A stretch of DNA of 64,000 bases from positions 1,054,001-1,118,000 of the forward strand of contig NZ_CP042906.1 of the NCBI RefSeq assembly GCF_008728855.1, in the 5' to 3' direction. Under the pieces are notes generated by a model. That model did not search any database. It worked only from the letters and a program-made list of their open reading frames with translations, and was not told the origin of the DNA. Shown piece after piece: positions 30,166 through 41,291 of this stretch; positions within the stretch are counted from its first letter, which is position 1, and every line of letters starts with the position of its first letter. Source of the stretch: Hypericibacter terrae (GTDB lineage: Bacteria; Pseudomonadota; Alphaproteobacteria; Dongiales; Dongiaceae). Position numbers and translations under genes: made by a program.

Positions 30166-30345
30166 TCAGAAAAGAAAAAGCCGGGCCCAAGGGCCCGGCA
30201 AGTTAAACAGGGAGGCTTCACGTCTGGGAGACGTAAGGGTCCGAAGACCCTCATCCGGGCCTTGCACCCGGATCCGATGTGGCGAAACCAGCGGTTTCGC
30301 CGAAACTCGTCCTGCCACCTCGCGATTGTGCGATGCAGCAGATAT
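30166..30345 (-). ncRNA. Candidate structured small RNA with several hairpins
   Basis: The 649-bp gene-free gap between the PAS and lysR genes holds a run of perfect stems: 30281-30301 (9 bp, GGCGAAACC/GGTTTCGCC), 30253-30273 (7 bp), 30237-30250 (GGGTC-loop-GACCC, a C(UUCG)G tetraloop when read on the minus strand) and 30220-30234 (6 bp), followed by a strong minus-strand terminator. Between the last stem and the terminator is an unpaired GCCTCCC, able to pair with Shine-Dalgarno sequences. Strand, tetraloop and terminator all agree. TTGACT at 30385-30380 is a possible -35. Not a family I recognise; no protein frame is convincing here. Confidence 0.55.
30174..30199 (-). terminator. Rho-independent terminator of the candidate small RNA
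   Basis: GCCGGGCCC and GGGCCCGGC form a perfect 9-bp stem with a 2-base loop (30180-30199). On the minus strand the stem is followed by TTTTTCTTTTC. Nothing protein-coding ends just before it on that strand, which is what points to an RNA gene. Confidence 0.85.
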
Positions 30346-30521
30346 GAGAATAAGTAGCGAAGCTGTCCGCTTGGACCAGAGTCAAAAACACAGGCGAGAT
30401 ATGCGCCAATCGCATACCACTTTCCCAACCCCGAAAGACCGGTGCGGCGAGGTCGGGCCGGAATGTCATCCTATTGACATCAAAGAACGATTGAAGCAGC
30501 GGGCGATTGTTGGTCGGCGGA

Positions 30522-31418
30522 TCAAGCTTCCGTTGCGGCCACTTTTCTCAAGAGAAAATCACGGAAGACCTGGATGCGTTTCGAGTTGCGCAGCTCTTCC
30601 GGATAGACGAAATAGGCATCGACTCGGGGCCCTTCCAGCTCGGGGAGGACCCGCACGACGTTGGGTGTGTCATGGACCATATAGGTCGCAAGGCTGGCGA
30701 TTCCAATGCCGGTCTGCACCGCGCGCAGGATTGCATAGCTGTTATTGACGGTGAGGGCTGCCTGGCGCGGCCGGTCGGGCGGTGTGCCGGCGCGCAGCAG
30801 CCAGTTCACTTCCGGCACGGGTGGGCGGACCTCTTCGCCGAACACGATGATGCGATGCTTGTCGAGATCGGCGGCGCTCTCGGGCGCGCCGAAGCGCTTG
30901 ATATAGTCGGGTGCCGCATAGATCGGCATCCGCACCGTCATCAGATGGCGCTGGATCAGCCCCGGCTGGCGCGGCGGCGCCATGCGGATCGCGACGTCGG
31001 CCTCGCGCATGCTGAGATCGAGCTCGCGATCCTCGAGCACGAGATCGACGCCGACATCGGGATAGAGATCGACGAACTCGGCCATGCGCGGCGTCAGCCA
31101 GGTCGAGCCCAACGCCACGGTGGCCGTGATCTTGAGCCGGCCCTTCGGCCGCTCCTTGCTCTCGGCCAGCTGCGCCTCGGTCATGGCGAGCTTGGCGAAG
31201 ACGTCGTGGGCGGTGCGGTAGAGAAGCTCGCCCTGCTCGGTCAGGATCAGCCCGCGCGCATGGCGATGGAACAGCACGACATTGAGGCTCTCTTCGAGCG
31301 CGCTGATCTGACGGCTCACCGCCGACTGCGAGAGGTTCAGCACTTCGCCCGCATGGGTGAAGCTGCCGGCCTCCGCGACGGCGTGAAAGATCCTGAGCTT
31401 ATCCCAATCCATAGCCAT
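30522..31418 (-). CDS. LysR family transcriptional regulator
   Basis: A 298-residue LysR regulator. ATG 31418 (MAMDWDKLRIFHAV) or 31412 is the likely start; an in-frame ATG at 31442 lacks support. The winged HTH is clear (SFTHAGEVLNLSQSAVSRQISALEESL, about residues 20-46), followed by a LysR substrate domain ending near EELRNSKRIQVFRDFLL. It lies directly downstream of trxB on the same strand (88-bp gap), an arrangement that recurs in Rhodospirillales relatives. Target genes and ligand are not evident. Confidence 0.93.
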   Translation of the reverse strand: MAMDWDKLRIFHAVAEAGSFTHAGEVLNLSQSAVSRQISALEESLNVVLFHRHARGLILTEQGELLYRTAHDVFAKLAMTEAQLAESKERPKGRLKITATVALGSTWLTPRMAEFVDLYPDVGVDLVLEDRELDLSMREADVAIRMAPPRQPGLIQRHLMTVRMPIYAAPDYIKRFGAPESAADLDKHRIIVFGEEVRPPVPEVNWLLRAGTPPDRPRQAALTVNNSYAILRAVQTGIGIASLATYMVHDTPNVVRVLPELEGPRVDAYFVYPEELRNSKRIQVFRDFLLRKVAATEA

Positions 31419-31505
31419 GGCCGGACCGGCCCCCTGACGCAATAGCGATTGACCGGCCGTCGCCCGTCCCTTCGGGTTTCGGCAGGCACCCCTGAACCGG
31501 CCCGG

Positions 31506-32477
31506 CTATTCCGCCGCGGCCGGCTCGCTTTCGGCGGCCTCGAAGGCGAGGAACTTCTCGGCCTCGAGCGCCGCCATGCAGCCCATGCCGGCCGCCGTCA
31601 CGGCCTGGCGAAACACCTTGTCCTTCACGTCGCCCGCCGCGAACACGCCACGGACCGAGGTCTTGGTGCTGTCGGGCCTCGTCACGATGTAGCCTTCCTC
31701 GTCGATCTCGATCTGGCCCTTGAACAGCTCGGTCGCGGGCGTGTGGCCGATGGCGACGAAGAAACCGTCGCAGGCGATCTCGCCCGTCTTGCCGGTCTTC
31801 ACATTGCGCACCCGCACGCCCGTCACGCCCGGCGGGTCGCCGGCGGCGAGGACCTCCTCGACGACGCTGTCCCAGACCACATGGATCTTCGGATTCTTGA
31901 ACAGGCGATCCTGCATGATCTTCTCGGCGCGGAAGCTGTCGCGGCGATGGACCACCGTCACCTTCTCGGCGATATGGCTCAGATAGATCGCCTCCTCGAC
32001 GGCCGTGTTGCCGCCGCCGACCAGCACGACCTCCTTGCCGCGGAAGAAGAAGCCGTCGCAGGTGGCGCAGGCCGAGACGCCGGCGCCGCGCAGGCGCTGC
32101 TCGCTCTCGAGCCCCAGCCAGCGCGCCTGGGCGCCGGTCGCGATGATGATGCTGTCGGCGAGATAGACATCGCCGCTGTCGGCGACGCAGCGGAACGGCC
32201 GGCGCGACAGATCGAGCGAGGTGATGGTGTCGGTGTGGATCCTGGTGCCGACATGGAGCGCCTGCGCGCGCATCTGCTCCATCAGCCACGGCCCCTGGAT
32301 CACGTCGGCGAAGCCCGGATAGTTCTCCACGTCGGTGGTGATCGTCATCTGGCCGCCGGGCTGTATGCCCTCGAGCAGGGTCGGCTTGAGATTGGCGCGC
32401 GCGGCATAGATCGCGGCCGTGAGGCCCGCAGGGCCCGAACCGATGATCAGGAGTTTGACGTGATGCTGCTGCGCCAT
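31506..32477 (-). CDS. trxB: Thioredoxin reductase
   Basis: A 323-residue FAD/NADPH flavoprotein that reduces thioredoxin. FAD loop [18 protein letters not shown], redox pair Cys137-Ala-Thr-Cys140 (CATCDG), NADPH loop [12 protein letters not shown], and FAD-binding [11 protein letters not shown] are all intact. ATG 32477 ([15 protein letters not shown]) is chosen as upstream residues in frame are not conserved. The C-terminus has a short Glu/Ala tail (AESEPAAAE). Divergent from lrp. Confidence 0.97.
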   Translation of the reverse strand: MAQQHHVKLLIIGSGPAGLTAAIYAARANLKPTLLEGIQPGGQMTITTDVENYPGFADVIQGPWLMEQMRAQALHVGTRIHTDTITSLDLSRRPFRCVADSGDVYLADSIIIATGAQARWLGLESEQRLRGAGVSACATCDGFFFRGKEVVLVGGGNTAVEEAIYLSHIAEKVTVVHRRDSFRAEKIMQDRLFKNPKIHVVWDSVVEEVLAAGDPPGVTGVRVRNVKTGKTGEIACDGFFVAIGHTPATELFKGQIEIDEEGYIVTRPDSTKTSVRGVFAAGDVKDKVFRQAVTAAGMGCMAALEAEKFLAFEAAESEPAAAE

Positions 32478-32834
32478 GATGGGCCGATCCTTGGGCTCGT
32501 CGTTTCCGGATGGAGGCGAACTTAGCGGGCCGAATCGGCCTCGGGATAGCGGAGCGCCGCTGTTACGGGACCCTGCCTCGAAGGGACCCGCTCGGGCGGC
32601 GCCGGGAGATGCGAAAACCGGTCCCCCCACAATAAGGGTGGGGCACGCGTGGAAACAAGCCATGCCCGGAACGCGGACCTCTGCGAATTTCGGTCAAAAT
32701 CCTTGCTTTCCTCAGGGATAAACGGCGGTTGGCCCTACCGTCCGGGGTCCGTTTTCGGGCGGCGATGGCTGGCGGGCCCGGCCTTTCGGCAATATAATTG
32801 CGCATACCCCGCCACCGCCCGACCGAGGGAAATC
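32478..32834. other. Divergent promoter region between trxB and lrp
   Basis: About 357 bp with no convincing gene. It contains one small dyad, CCCCAC-N7-GTGGGG at 32625-32643. Both promoters must be here; I could not pick out a clear -35/-10 pair or an Lrp box. Confidence 0.5.
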
Positions 32835-33332
32835 ATGCGCCGGGTCAAGCTCGACCGAATCGACCGGAAAATCCTCAACGACCTCCAGCAGGACGGTCGC
32901 ATGACCAATGTGGATCTGGCGCGCCGCGCCGGCATCTCGGCGCCGCCCTGCCTGCGCCGCGTGCGCGCGTTGGAGGAGGCCGGCTTCATCCGCGGTTACC
33001 ATGCCGACCTCAATGCGGAGGCGCTGGGCTATGGCGTGTCGGTGTTCGCCCAGGTCGGGCTGTCGAGCCAGGCGGAGCATGACCTCAAGGCCTTCGAGGC
33101 CTTGACCAACTCCTGGCCGGAAGTGCGGGAGTGCCACATGCTGGCGGGCGAGATGGATTTCCTGCTGAAGGTGGTCGCGGTCGATTGGGACGCCTATCAG
33201 CGTTTCCTCACCACCAAACTCACCGCCGCGCCGAACGTCAGCCATGTGAAGTCGGCCCTGGCCATCCGCACCTGCAAGAACGCACCCGGCGTGCCGATCG
33301 ACGTTGAGGACGAGCTGGTCGCGGCGCAGTAG
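32835..33332 (+). CDS. Lrp/AsnC family transcriptional regulator
   Basis: A 165-residue Lrp-type regulator. ATG 32835 (MRRVKLDRIDRKIL) follows GAGGGA. The HTH is QDGRMTNVDLARRAGISAPPCLRRVRALEEAGFIRGY, and the C-terminal RAM domain (about residues 70-150) would bind an amino acid. The repeat element carrying the IS30 insertion starts 9 bp after its stop. Typically controls amino-acid metabolism; divergent from trxB. Confidence 0.93.
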   Translation: MRRVKLDRIDRKILNDLQQDGRMTNVDLARRAGISAPPCLRRVRALEEAGFIRGYHADLNAEALGYGVSVFAQVGLSSQAEHDLKAFEALTNSWPEVRECHMLAGEMDFLLKVVAVDWDAYQRFLTTKLTAAPNVSHVKSALAIRTCKNAPGVPIDVEDELVAAQ

Positions 33333-33341
33333 CGCCCAAAC

Positions 33342-33363
33342 GTCATCCCCGCGAAAGCGGGGA
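33342..33363. repeat. Palindromic intergenic repeat, left part split off by an IS
   Basis: GTCATCCCCGCGAAAGCGG followed by GGA, identical to the left arm of the intact repeat at 23176-23255. It is cut at GGA (33361-33363), the left copy of the 3-bp target duplication. Continues at 34398 after the insertion sequence. Confidence 0.85.
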
Positions 33364-34353
33364 GATGGATTCACACTCCAAGTGCAACACTTGGCTGCAG
33401 AAGATTTCAGCGGGGCTGTGCCAGTCAAGGCATTTGCGCGGGGTGTTGTTGTAGGCGCGGACCAGATTTGAGAGTTGGCGTGTGGTGAGGGTGTCGAGGT
33501 TGGTTTTTCTGGGGATGTTGCGGCGCAATCGCCCGATGGCGTTTTCGACGCCCCCTTTCTGCCAGGGAGCATAGGGGTCGCAGAAGAAGGTCTGGATATC
33601 GAGGCGGTGGAGCTCGTAGTGACGGGCGAACTCGGTGCCATTGTCGAAGGTGATGGTCTGGCGCAGGGATTGGGGCAGAGGCCCGAGCAAGCTGGCGATA
33701 GCGTCGGCGATCGGCTCGGCATGCTTGCCGTTGGACCGGCCGACGATGAGCAGGCGGGAGGATCGCTCATGCAAGGCGAGGAGGGCCTGGCCGTAGCGGG
33801 TGAACATCATGAGATCGGCTTCCCAGTTGCCGGCGACCGAACGGTCCCCGACGGCGGCGGGTCTTTCTGCAATGGAAACACGATCTTGGATGTGCAGGGC
33901 CGAGCTGCCGCCCTTGCGGCCGCGGCGGCCGCGTTTGCTCTTGGCGCGGGGCAGGTAATGGCGCCAGCGATAGTCCTTGTGGCGGGTGATCTGGGCCTGG
34001 ATGAAGCGGTAGATGCTCTCCGGGCTGATGACGTGCCGGCCCTGCTGGCGTTCGAGCCAGCCGCAGACCTGCTCGGGCGACCAGCCTTTCTTCAGGCCGT
34101 CGAGGACTTGCCGGCGCAACTTGGCGTCACGTTCCAGACGCGAGCCTCGCCAGCGCCGGGCCCGGGTCTGCTGCTGGGCGTAGACGGCCCGATAGCCGAT
34201 CTGACGGCCGGTGTTTCGCTTCAGCTCCCGAGAAATCGTCGATGCTGGGCGATCCAGAGCTGCAGCGATCTGGCGGATCGAGTGGTCTTTGGCCTGAAGG
34301 CTGGCAAGGATGGCGCGCTCTTCGGCCGAGAGCTGAGTGTATTTTGTTCCCAT
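33343..34353 (-). CDS. IS30 family transposase
   Basis: A 336-residue transposase starting at 34353 (MGTKYTQLSAEERAIL). An N-terminal HTH (HSIRQIAAALDRPASTISRELKRN) recognises the ends; the DDE catalytic domain shows Asp in GNWEADLMMF, Asp in ITFDNGTEFARHY and Glu in PWQKGGVENAIGRLRRNIPRK. No frameshift or internal stop, so it could be active. Oddly, the frame has no stop inside the element: it reads through the left inverted repeat and stops in the flanking palindromic repeat (TGA at 33345-33343), adding the residues PLSRG from target DNA. Confidence 0.93.
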   Translation of the reverse strand: MGTKYTQLSAEERAILASLQAKDHSIRQIAAALDRPASTISRELKRNTGRQIGYRAVYAQQQTRARRWRGSRLERDAKLRRQVLDGLKKGWSPEQVCGWLERQQGRHVISPESIYRFIQAQITRHKDYRWRHYLPRAKSKRGRRGRKGGSSALHIQDRVSIAERPAAVGDRSVAGNWEADLMMFTRYGQALLALHERSSRLLIVGRSNGKHAEPIADAIASLLGPLPQSLRQTITFDNGTEFARHYELHRLDIQTFFCDPYAPWQKGGVENAIGRLRRNIPRKTNLDTLTTRQLSNLVRAYNNTPRKCLDWHSPAEIFCSQVLHLECESISPLSRG

Positions 34354-34397
34354 GGCAACACCCTAATCTGGTGTTGCACTTCGTTTGAAAATTCAGC
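33364..34397 (-). mobile_element. IS30-family insertion sequence, complete, 1034 bp
   Basis: The ends are 27-bp imperfect inverted repeats (33364-33390 and 34371-34397, 20 of 27 matching, inner 11 bp AAGTGCAACAC identical). A direct repeat GGA flanks both sides (33361-33363, 34398-34400). Removing the element and one GGA restores a sequence matching the intact repeat at 23.2 kb. One intact transposase gene fills it. Confidence 0.92.
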
Positions 34398-34458
34398 GGA
34401 CCCAACTTTCCACTCGGCGCGCTGGATCGGCATGGGCCCCCGCTTTCGCGGGGGTGAC
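34398..34458. repeat. Palindromic intergenic repeat, right part after the IS
   Basis: Starts with the second GGA, then CCCAACTTT and the loop half GCGCTGGATC shared with the intact copy, then the right arm (34432-34458) ending GGGGGTGAC. The arm differs from the 23-kb copy by a few substitutions. Ends 1 bp before the stop codon of the PNPOx-fold gene. Confidence 0.85.
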
Positions 34459-34459
34459 A

Positions 34460-35164
34460 TCAGGAGCGTGTGCCCTTCAGCCCCGCCACTTCCTCTTCCA
34501 ACTCCTGGATCCGCGCCAGCATGGCCGAGGCAGCGGCTTCGACTTCTTCGGCGCTGAAGAGCTGGGGGATGTGCTGCGGGCAATTGATGTCCCAGCCTTC
34601 GAGACGGAACTTGATGACGCGCTGCGGGCGCAGGCGGGATTTGGGCGGCGTCAGGCGCTCGAGCAGCTCCGCGTCGCCTTCGATCACCTCGGCGCGGCCC
34701 CAGAGCTTGATGCGCTGGCGGTGGGCGTAATCGACCGCGAAGATGATGGCGCGGTCGTTCTCGCTGAGATTGCCGAGCGTGATGTATTGCTTGTTGCCCG
34801 GCAGGTCGGCGAAGGCGAGATGCCGGTCGTCGAGCGCGACGAGGAAGCCCGGCGGGCCGCCGCGATGCTGGATATAGGGGCGGCCATCGGCGCTGGCGGT
34901 GCCGAGGAAGACGCTGTTGCGCTCGGCCAGCCACGCCGCCAGCTCGGGCGTGATCCGGTTGCGGGCGGGGCTCTTCTCGATCTCTTCGTTGCGACCGCGC
35001 GAGCCCAGCCGCGTCTGCACGGTTTTGACCGCATCGGTGAAGGCGATGTCGAAGAAACCGCGCGGCTCCGGCGCCGCGGAACCGTCGGGCGGTTCCGTGT
35101 CCGTTACCGAAGAGGCCGCCTTACTTGAACGCGACCTTGGTGATTTCGTAGGACTTGGACCCAC
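34460..35164 (-). CDS. Pyridoxamine 5'-phosphate oxidase-fold flavoprotein
   Basis: A 234-residue protein with the PNPOx-like split barrel: [43 protein letters not shown] and the Arg/Lys-rich [21 protein letters not shown]. Members reduce or bind FMN/F420 and often act on small electrophiles; this is not PdxH itself. The only in-frame ATG before the conserved [12 protein letters not shown] lies inside greA, giving a 44-bp overlap with its 3' end. A short coiled coil ([27 protein letters not shown]) closes the protein. Confidence 0.82.
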   Translation of the reverse strand: MGPSPTKSPRSRSSKAASSVTDTEPPDGSAAPEPRGFFDIAFTDAVKTVQTRLGSRGRNEEIEKSPARNRITPELAAWLAERNSVFLGTASADGRPYIQHRGGPPGFLVALDDRHLAFADLPGNKQYITLGNLSENDRAIIFAVDYAHRQRIKLWGRAEVIEGDAELLERLTPPKSRLRPQRVIKFRLEGWDINCPQHIPQLFSAEEVEAAASAMLARIQELEEEVAGLKGTRS

Positions 35165-35594
35165 CGGGGGTGGTCACTTCGATGGTGTCGCCGACATGCT
35201 TGCCGATGAGCGCGCGCGCGAGCGGCGAGGAGATCGAGAGCCGCTTGGCCGCGATGTCGGACTCATCCTGCCCGACGATCTGGTAGCTGGCTTTTTCCTC
35301 GGTGTCCTCGTCCAGCAACGTAACGGTCGCGCCGAACTTCACTTCCTTGCCGGAAAGCCGGCTGACGTCGATCACCTCGGCGCGCGAGATCTTGTCCTCG
35401 AGCTCCGCCACCCGGCCCTCGATGAAGCTCTGGCGCTCGCGCGCGGCGTGATACTCGGCGTTCTCGGACAGGTCGCCATGTTCGCGCGCCTCGGCGATGG
35501 CGCGAATGACCGCCGGCCGTTCGACCGACTTCAGATGCCTCAGCTCGTCCTCGAGACGGGTGAAGCCGTCCGCCGTCATGGGAATCTTGGTCAT
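35121..35594 (-). CDS. greA: Transcription elongation factor GreA
   Basis: A 157-residue GreA. The N-terminal coiled coil carries [18 protein letters not shown] with the acidic tip (DLSE) that activates RNA-polymerase cleavage of backtracked RNA; the C-terminal globular domain ends [11 protein letters not shown]. It sits between carB and the PNPOx-fold gene on the minus strand, the usual greA-carB neighbourhood of alphaproteobacteria. Confidence 0.97.
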   Translation of the reverse strand: MTKIPMTADGFTRLEDELRHLKSVERPAVIRAIAEAREHGDLSENAEYHAARERQSFIEGRVAELEDKISRAEVIDVSRLSGKEVKFGATVTLLDEDTEEKASYQIVGQDESDIAAKRLSISSPLARALIGKHVGDTIEVTTPGGSKSYEITKVAFK

Positions 35595-35727
35595 GCCATT
35601 CCAACCACGAAATCGAAGAAAAGAACGGTGATGTCAACGGGATGGGGCCATGGCCCGCCGCCTCGGAAACCCGGTTTCCGCAGAGGCAAAAGCACACCCT
35701 CGGCCGCAACCCGTGTTGGGCCGATGA

Positions 35728-38970
<3,243 letters not shown>

Positions 38971-39000
38971 CAGGCAGGACTCGCGTTCAACAAATCATCC

Positions 39001-39021
39001 CCTCCCCCCTTGTGGGGGAGG
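39001..39021. repeat. GC hairpin in the carA-carB gap
   Basis: CCTCCCCC-CTTGT-GGGGGAGG, an 8-bp stem immediately after TCATC, 30 bp before carB. Member of the CCCTC-type intergenic hairpin family of this window. Confidence 0.55.
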
Positions 39022-39086
39022 GTAGGGGACGGGGGAGCGCGGTGCTGAAGCAGCGAGTCTTGCGGCGACACCCCCCTCACCTTGAT

Positions 39087-39115
39087 CCTCTTCCCCCGCT
39101 GCGCGGGTGGAGAGG
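39087..39115. repeat. Second GC hairpin in the carA-carB gap
   Basis: CCTCTTCCCCCGC pairs imperfectly with GCGGGTGGAGAGG across a TGC loop, flanked by CCCCCCTCACC and GGGGGGAGG. Lies 64 bp past the carA stop; with the hairpin at 39001 it separates the two car genes. Confidence 0.5.
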
Positions 39116-39178
39116 AAAGAATGAAGGGGGGAGGGAGAAGAATACCGATGTCGCGATGTTTCAGCATGATCTCTGGAT

Positions 39179-40372
39179 TCAGCTCCGCTGCTTCTTCTCG
39201 ATGAGATCGGCGAAGCGCTTGAAGAGATAGTGGCTGTCTTGCGGTCCGGGCGAGGCTTCGGGGTGGTATTGCACCGAGAAGACCGGCTTGTCCTTGAGGC
39301 GCAGTCCTTCGTTCGACCCGTCGAACAGCGAGACATGCGAGACCTCGACGCCGGCGGGCAGCGATTCCGGCAGCACGCAGAAGCCGTGATTCTGGCTGGT
39401 GATCTCGACTTTGCCGGAGGCGAGGTCCTTGACCGGATGATTGGCGCCGCGATGGCCGATCGCCATCTTTTTGGTTTTGCCGCCCAGCGCCAGCGCGAGA
39501 AGCTGATGGCCGAGGCAGATGCCGAAGAGCGGGATCTCGGTCTTGAGCAGATTGCGGATCACCGGGACCGCATATTCGCCGGTGGCCGCGGGATCGCCCG
39601 GGCCGTTCGAGAGGAAGATTCCGTCGGGCTTGTGCCGCAGGATGTCTTCGGCCGTGGCCGTTGCCGGCACCACCGTCACCTTGGCGCCGATCGAGGCCAG
39701 GCAGCGCAGGATGTTGCGCTTGGCGCCGTAATCGACTGCGACGACATGGAAGCGCGGGTTCGCCTGGCGGCCATAGCCGTTCTCCAGGGTCCAGCGCGTT
39801 TCGTCCCAGCCATAGCTCTGCCGGCAGCTGACCTCGATCGCGAGATCCATGCCATCGAGGCCGGGCCAGGCCTTGGCTTCGGCGACGAGGGCCGCCTCGT
39901 CGAACTTCCTGTCCGGCGCGTGGCAGACCACGCCCGAGGGTGCGCCCGCGTCGCGAATTCGCCGCGTGAGCTGGCGCGTATCGACGCCGGCGATGCCGAT
40001 CAGTCCGCGCGCCTTGAGCCAGCCATCGAGATGCTGCGTCGCGCGCCAGTTCGAGGGCTCGGTGATGTCGGCGCGCAGGATCAGTCCGCGCGCGGCCGGC
40101 GTGGTCGTCTCGATATCCTCGAGATTTGTGCCGACATTGCCGATATGCGGGAAGGTGAAGGTGATGATCTGGCCGGCATAGGAAGGATCGGTGAGGATCT
40201 CCTGATAACCGGTGAGCGAGGTGTTGAAGCAGACTTCGCCGACGGCCTTTCCGACCGCGCCGATGCCGTGGCCCCAAATCAGTTGCCCGTCCGCCAGTGC
40301 GAGCACCGCCGTAGCCCAGGAACGCCGCCCCCCTGACGTGTTCGGGGCAGGCGTGTTTTGGGTCTCGCTCAT
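39179..40372 (-). CDS. carA: Carbamoyl-phosphate synthase small (glutaminase) subunit
   Basis: A 397-residue glutamine amidotransferase subunit that supplies ammonia to CarB. The class I glutaminase domain shows the nucleophile Cys in [18 protein letters not shown] and a His in [15 protein letters not shown]; the N-terminal CarA domain has [22 protein letters not shown] 40372 fits the ordinary length. Divergent from the GatB/YqeY-like gene (281-bp gap). Confidence 0.98.
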   Translation of the reverse strand: MSETQNTPAPNTSGGRRSWATAVLALADGQLIWGHGIGAVGKAVGEVCFNTSLTGYQEILTDPSYAGQIITFTFPHIGNVGTNLEDIETTTPAARGLILRADITEPSNWRATQHLDGWLKARGLIGIAGVDTRQLTRRIRDAGAPSGVVCHAPDRKFDEAALVAEAKAWPGLDGMDLAIEVSCRQSYGWDETRWTLENGYGRQANPRFHVVAVDYGAKRNILRCLASIGAKVTVVPATATAEDILRHKPDGIFLSNGPGDPAATGEYAVPVIRNLLKTEIPLFGICLGHQLLALALGGKTKKMAIGHRGANHPVKDLASGKVEITSQNHGFCVLPESLPAGVEVSHVSLFDGSNEGLRLKDKPVFSVQYHPEASPGPQDSHYLFKRFADLIEKKQRS

Positions 40373-40653
40373 CGGCGGAAGGATCCTGGCGATCGCGGGG
40401 GAGGAGGTTCGCGGCGCACACCCATATGGTCACGCGCGTCGCGTCGCTCAAGTTGGCCGGGTTATTAAGCAAAGCGGCCGCGCGCGTCAAGCCGGAAGTG
40501 TTTTGTTTCTCCGAGAGAAATCAAGCGTTTGCGAGAGCGCGGCGAAATTGCCTGCGCGGGGCCGATCCGCTACCCTGAACGCTTTCCCGAGATCGGCCGG
40601 AGTCGGGCGTATCGCCCCTGCGTTTCCGCGTCTCCCATCCCGCGAGTGGCTCC

Positions 40654-41112
40654 ATGTTGCGCACCGACCTGAACGAAGCCCTGAAGACGGCCATGAAGTC
40701 GCGCGATCTGCGCGCGGTCTCGACTCTGCGCCTGATCCTCGCCGCCTTGAAGGACCGCGACATCGCGGCCCGGCCGAAGGGCATCACCGACGGCATCGGC
40801 GAGGAGGAGATCGTCGAGATGCTGCATAAGATGGTGCGCCAGCGCCGCGAATCGATCGAGCTCTATGAGAAGGGCGGCCGGCTCGAACTCGCCCAGCAGG
40901 AGCAGGAAGAGATCGGCGTCATCGAGCGCTTCCTGCCCAAGCAGATGACCGAGGCCGAGATGGGCGAGGCGGTGACCGCCGCGATCGCCGAGACCGGTGC
41001 GGCGAGCATCAAAGATATGGGCAAGATCATGGGCTTGCTGAAGCAGCGCTTCGCCGGCCGGATGGATTTCGGCAAGGCCGGCCCGCTGGTGAAGCAGAAG
41101 CTCGGGGCCTGA
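40654..41112 (+). CDS. GatB/YqeY domain-containing protein
   Basis: A 152-residue protein of the YqeY family, equivalent to the C-terminal tail domain of GatB. Visible: MLRTDLNEALKTAMKSRD and ALKDRDIAARPKG, then the helical KMVRQRRESIELYEKGGR stretch and LLKQRFAGRMDFGKAGPLVKQKL. Thought to touch tRNA-dependent amidotransfer; function unsettled. Located between carA and dnaG as in many alphaproteobacteria. Confidence 0.92.
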   Translation: MLRTDLNEALKTAMKSRDLRAVSTLRLILAALKDRDIAARPKGITDGIGEEEIVEMLHKMVRQRRESIELYEKGGRLELAQQEQEEIGVIERFLPKQMTEAEMGEAVTAAIAETGAASIKDMGKIMGLLKQRFAGRMDFGKAGPLVKQKLGA

Positions 41113-41291
41113 CGGCCGCCCTTGAAGCGGGACCCTGCCGGCCCACTTATCAGCCCTACCGCTCTTTCATACGCGATATCCCCGTGACTCAGAGCCCTCC
41201 CGGACCGGTGAGGCTTTGAACGACTCGGGGCTGTGGTCGGATACTGGGCGGCTGCCAGGCCTTCGGCCGCTTCAGGAGTTTCGCGCCGCTC

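Noticed and set aside
30084-30428. 114-residue minus-strand frame over the candidate small RNA
   Set aside because: It spans four perfect hairpins and a terminator, has no ribosome site, and its residues (Arg/Phe/Cys mix) match no family.
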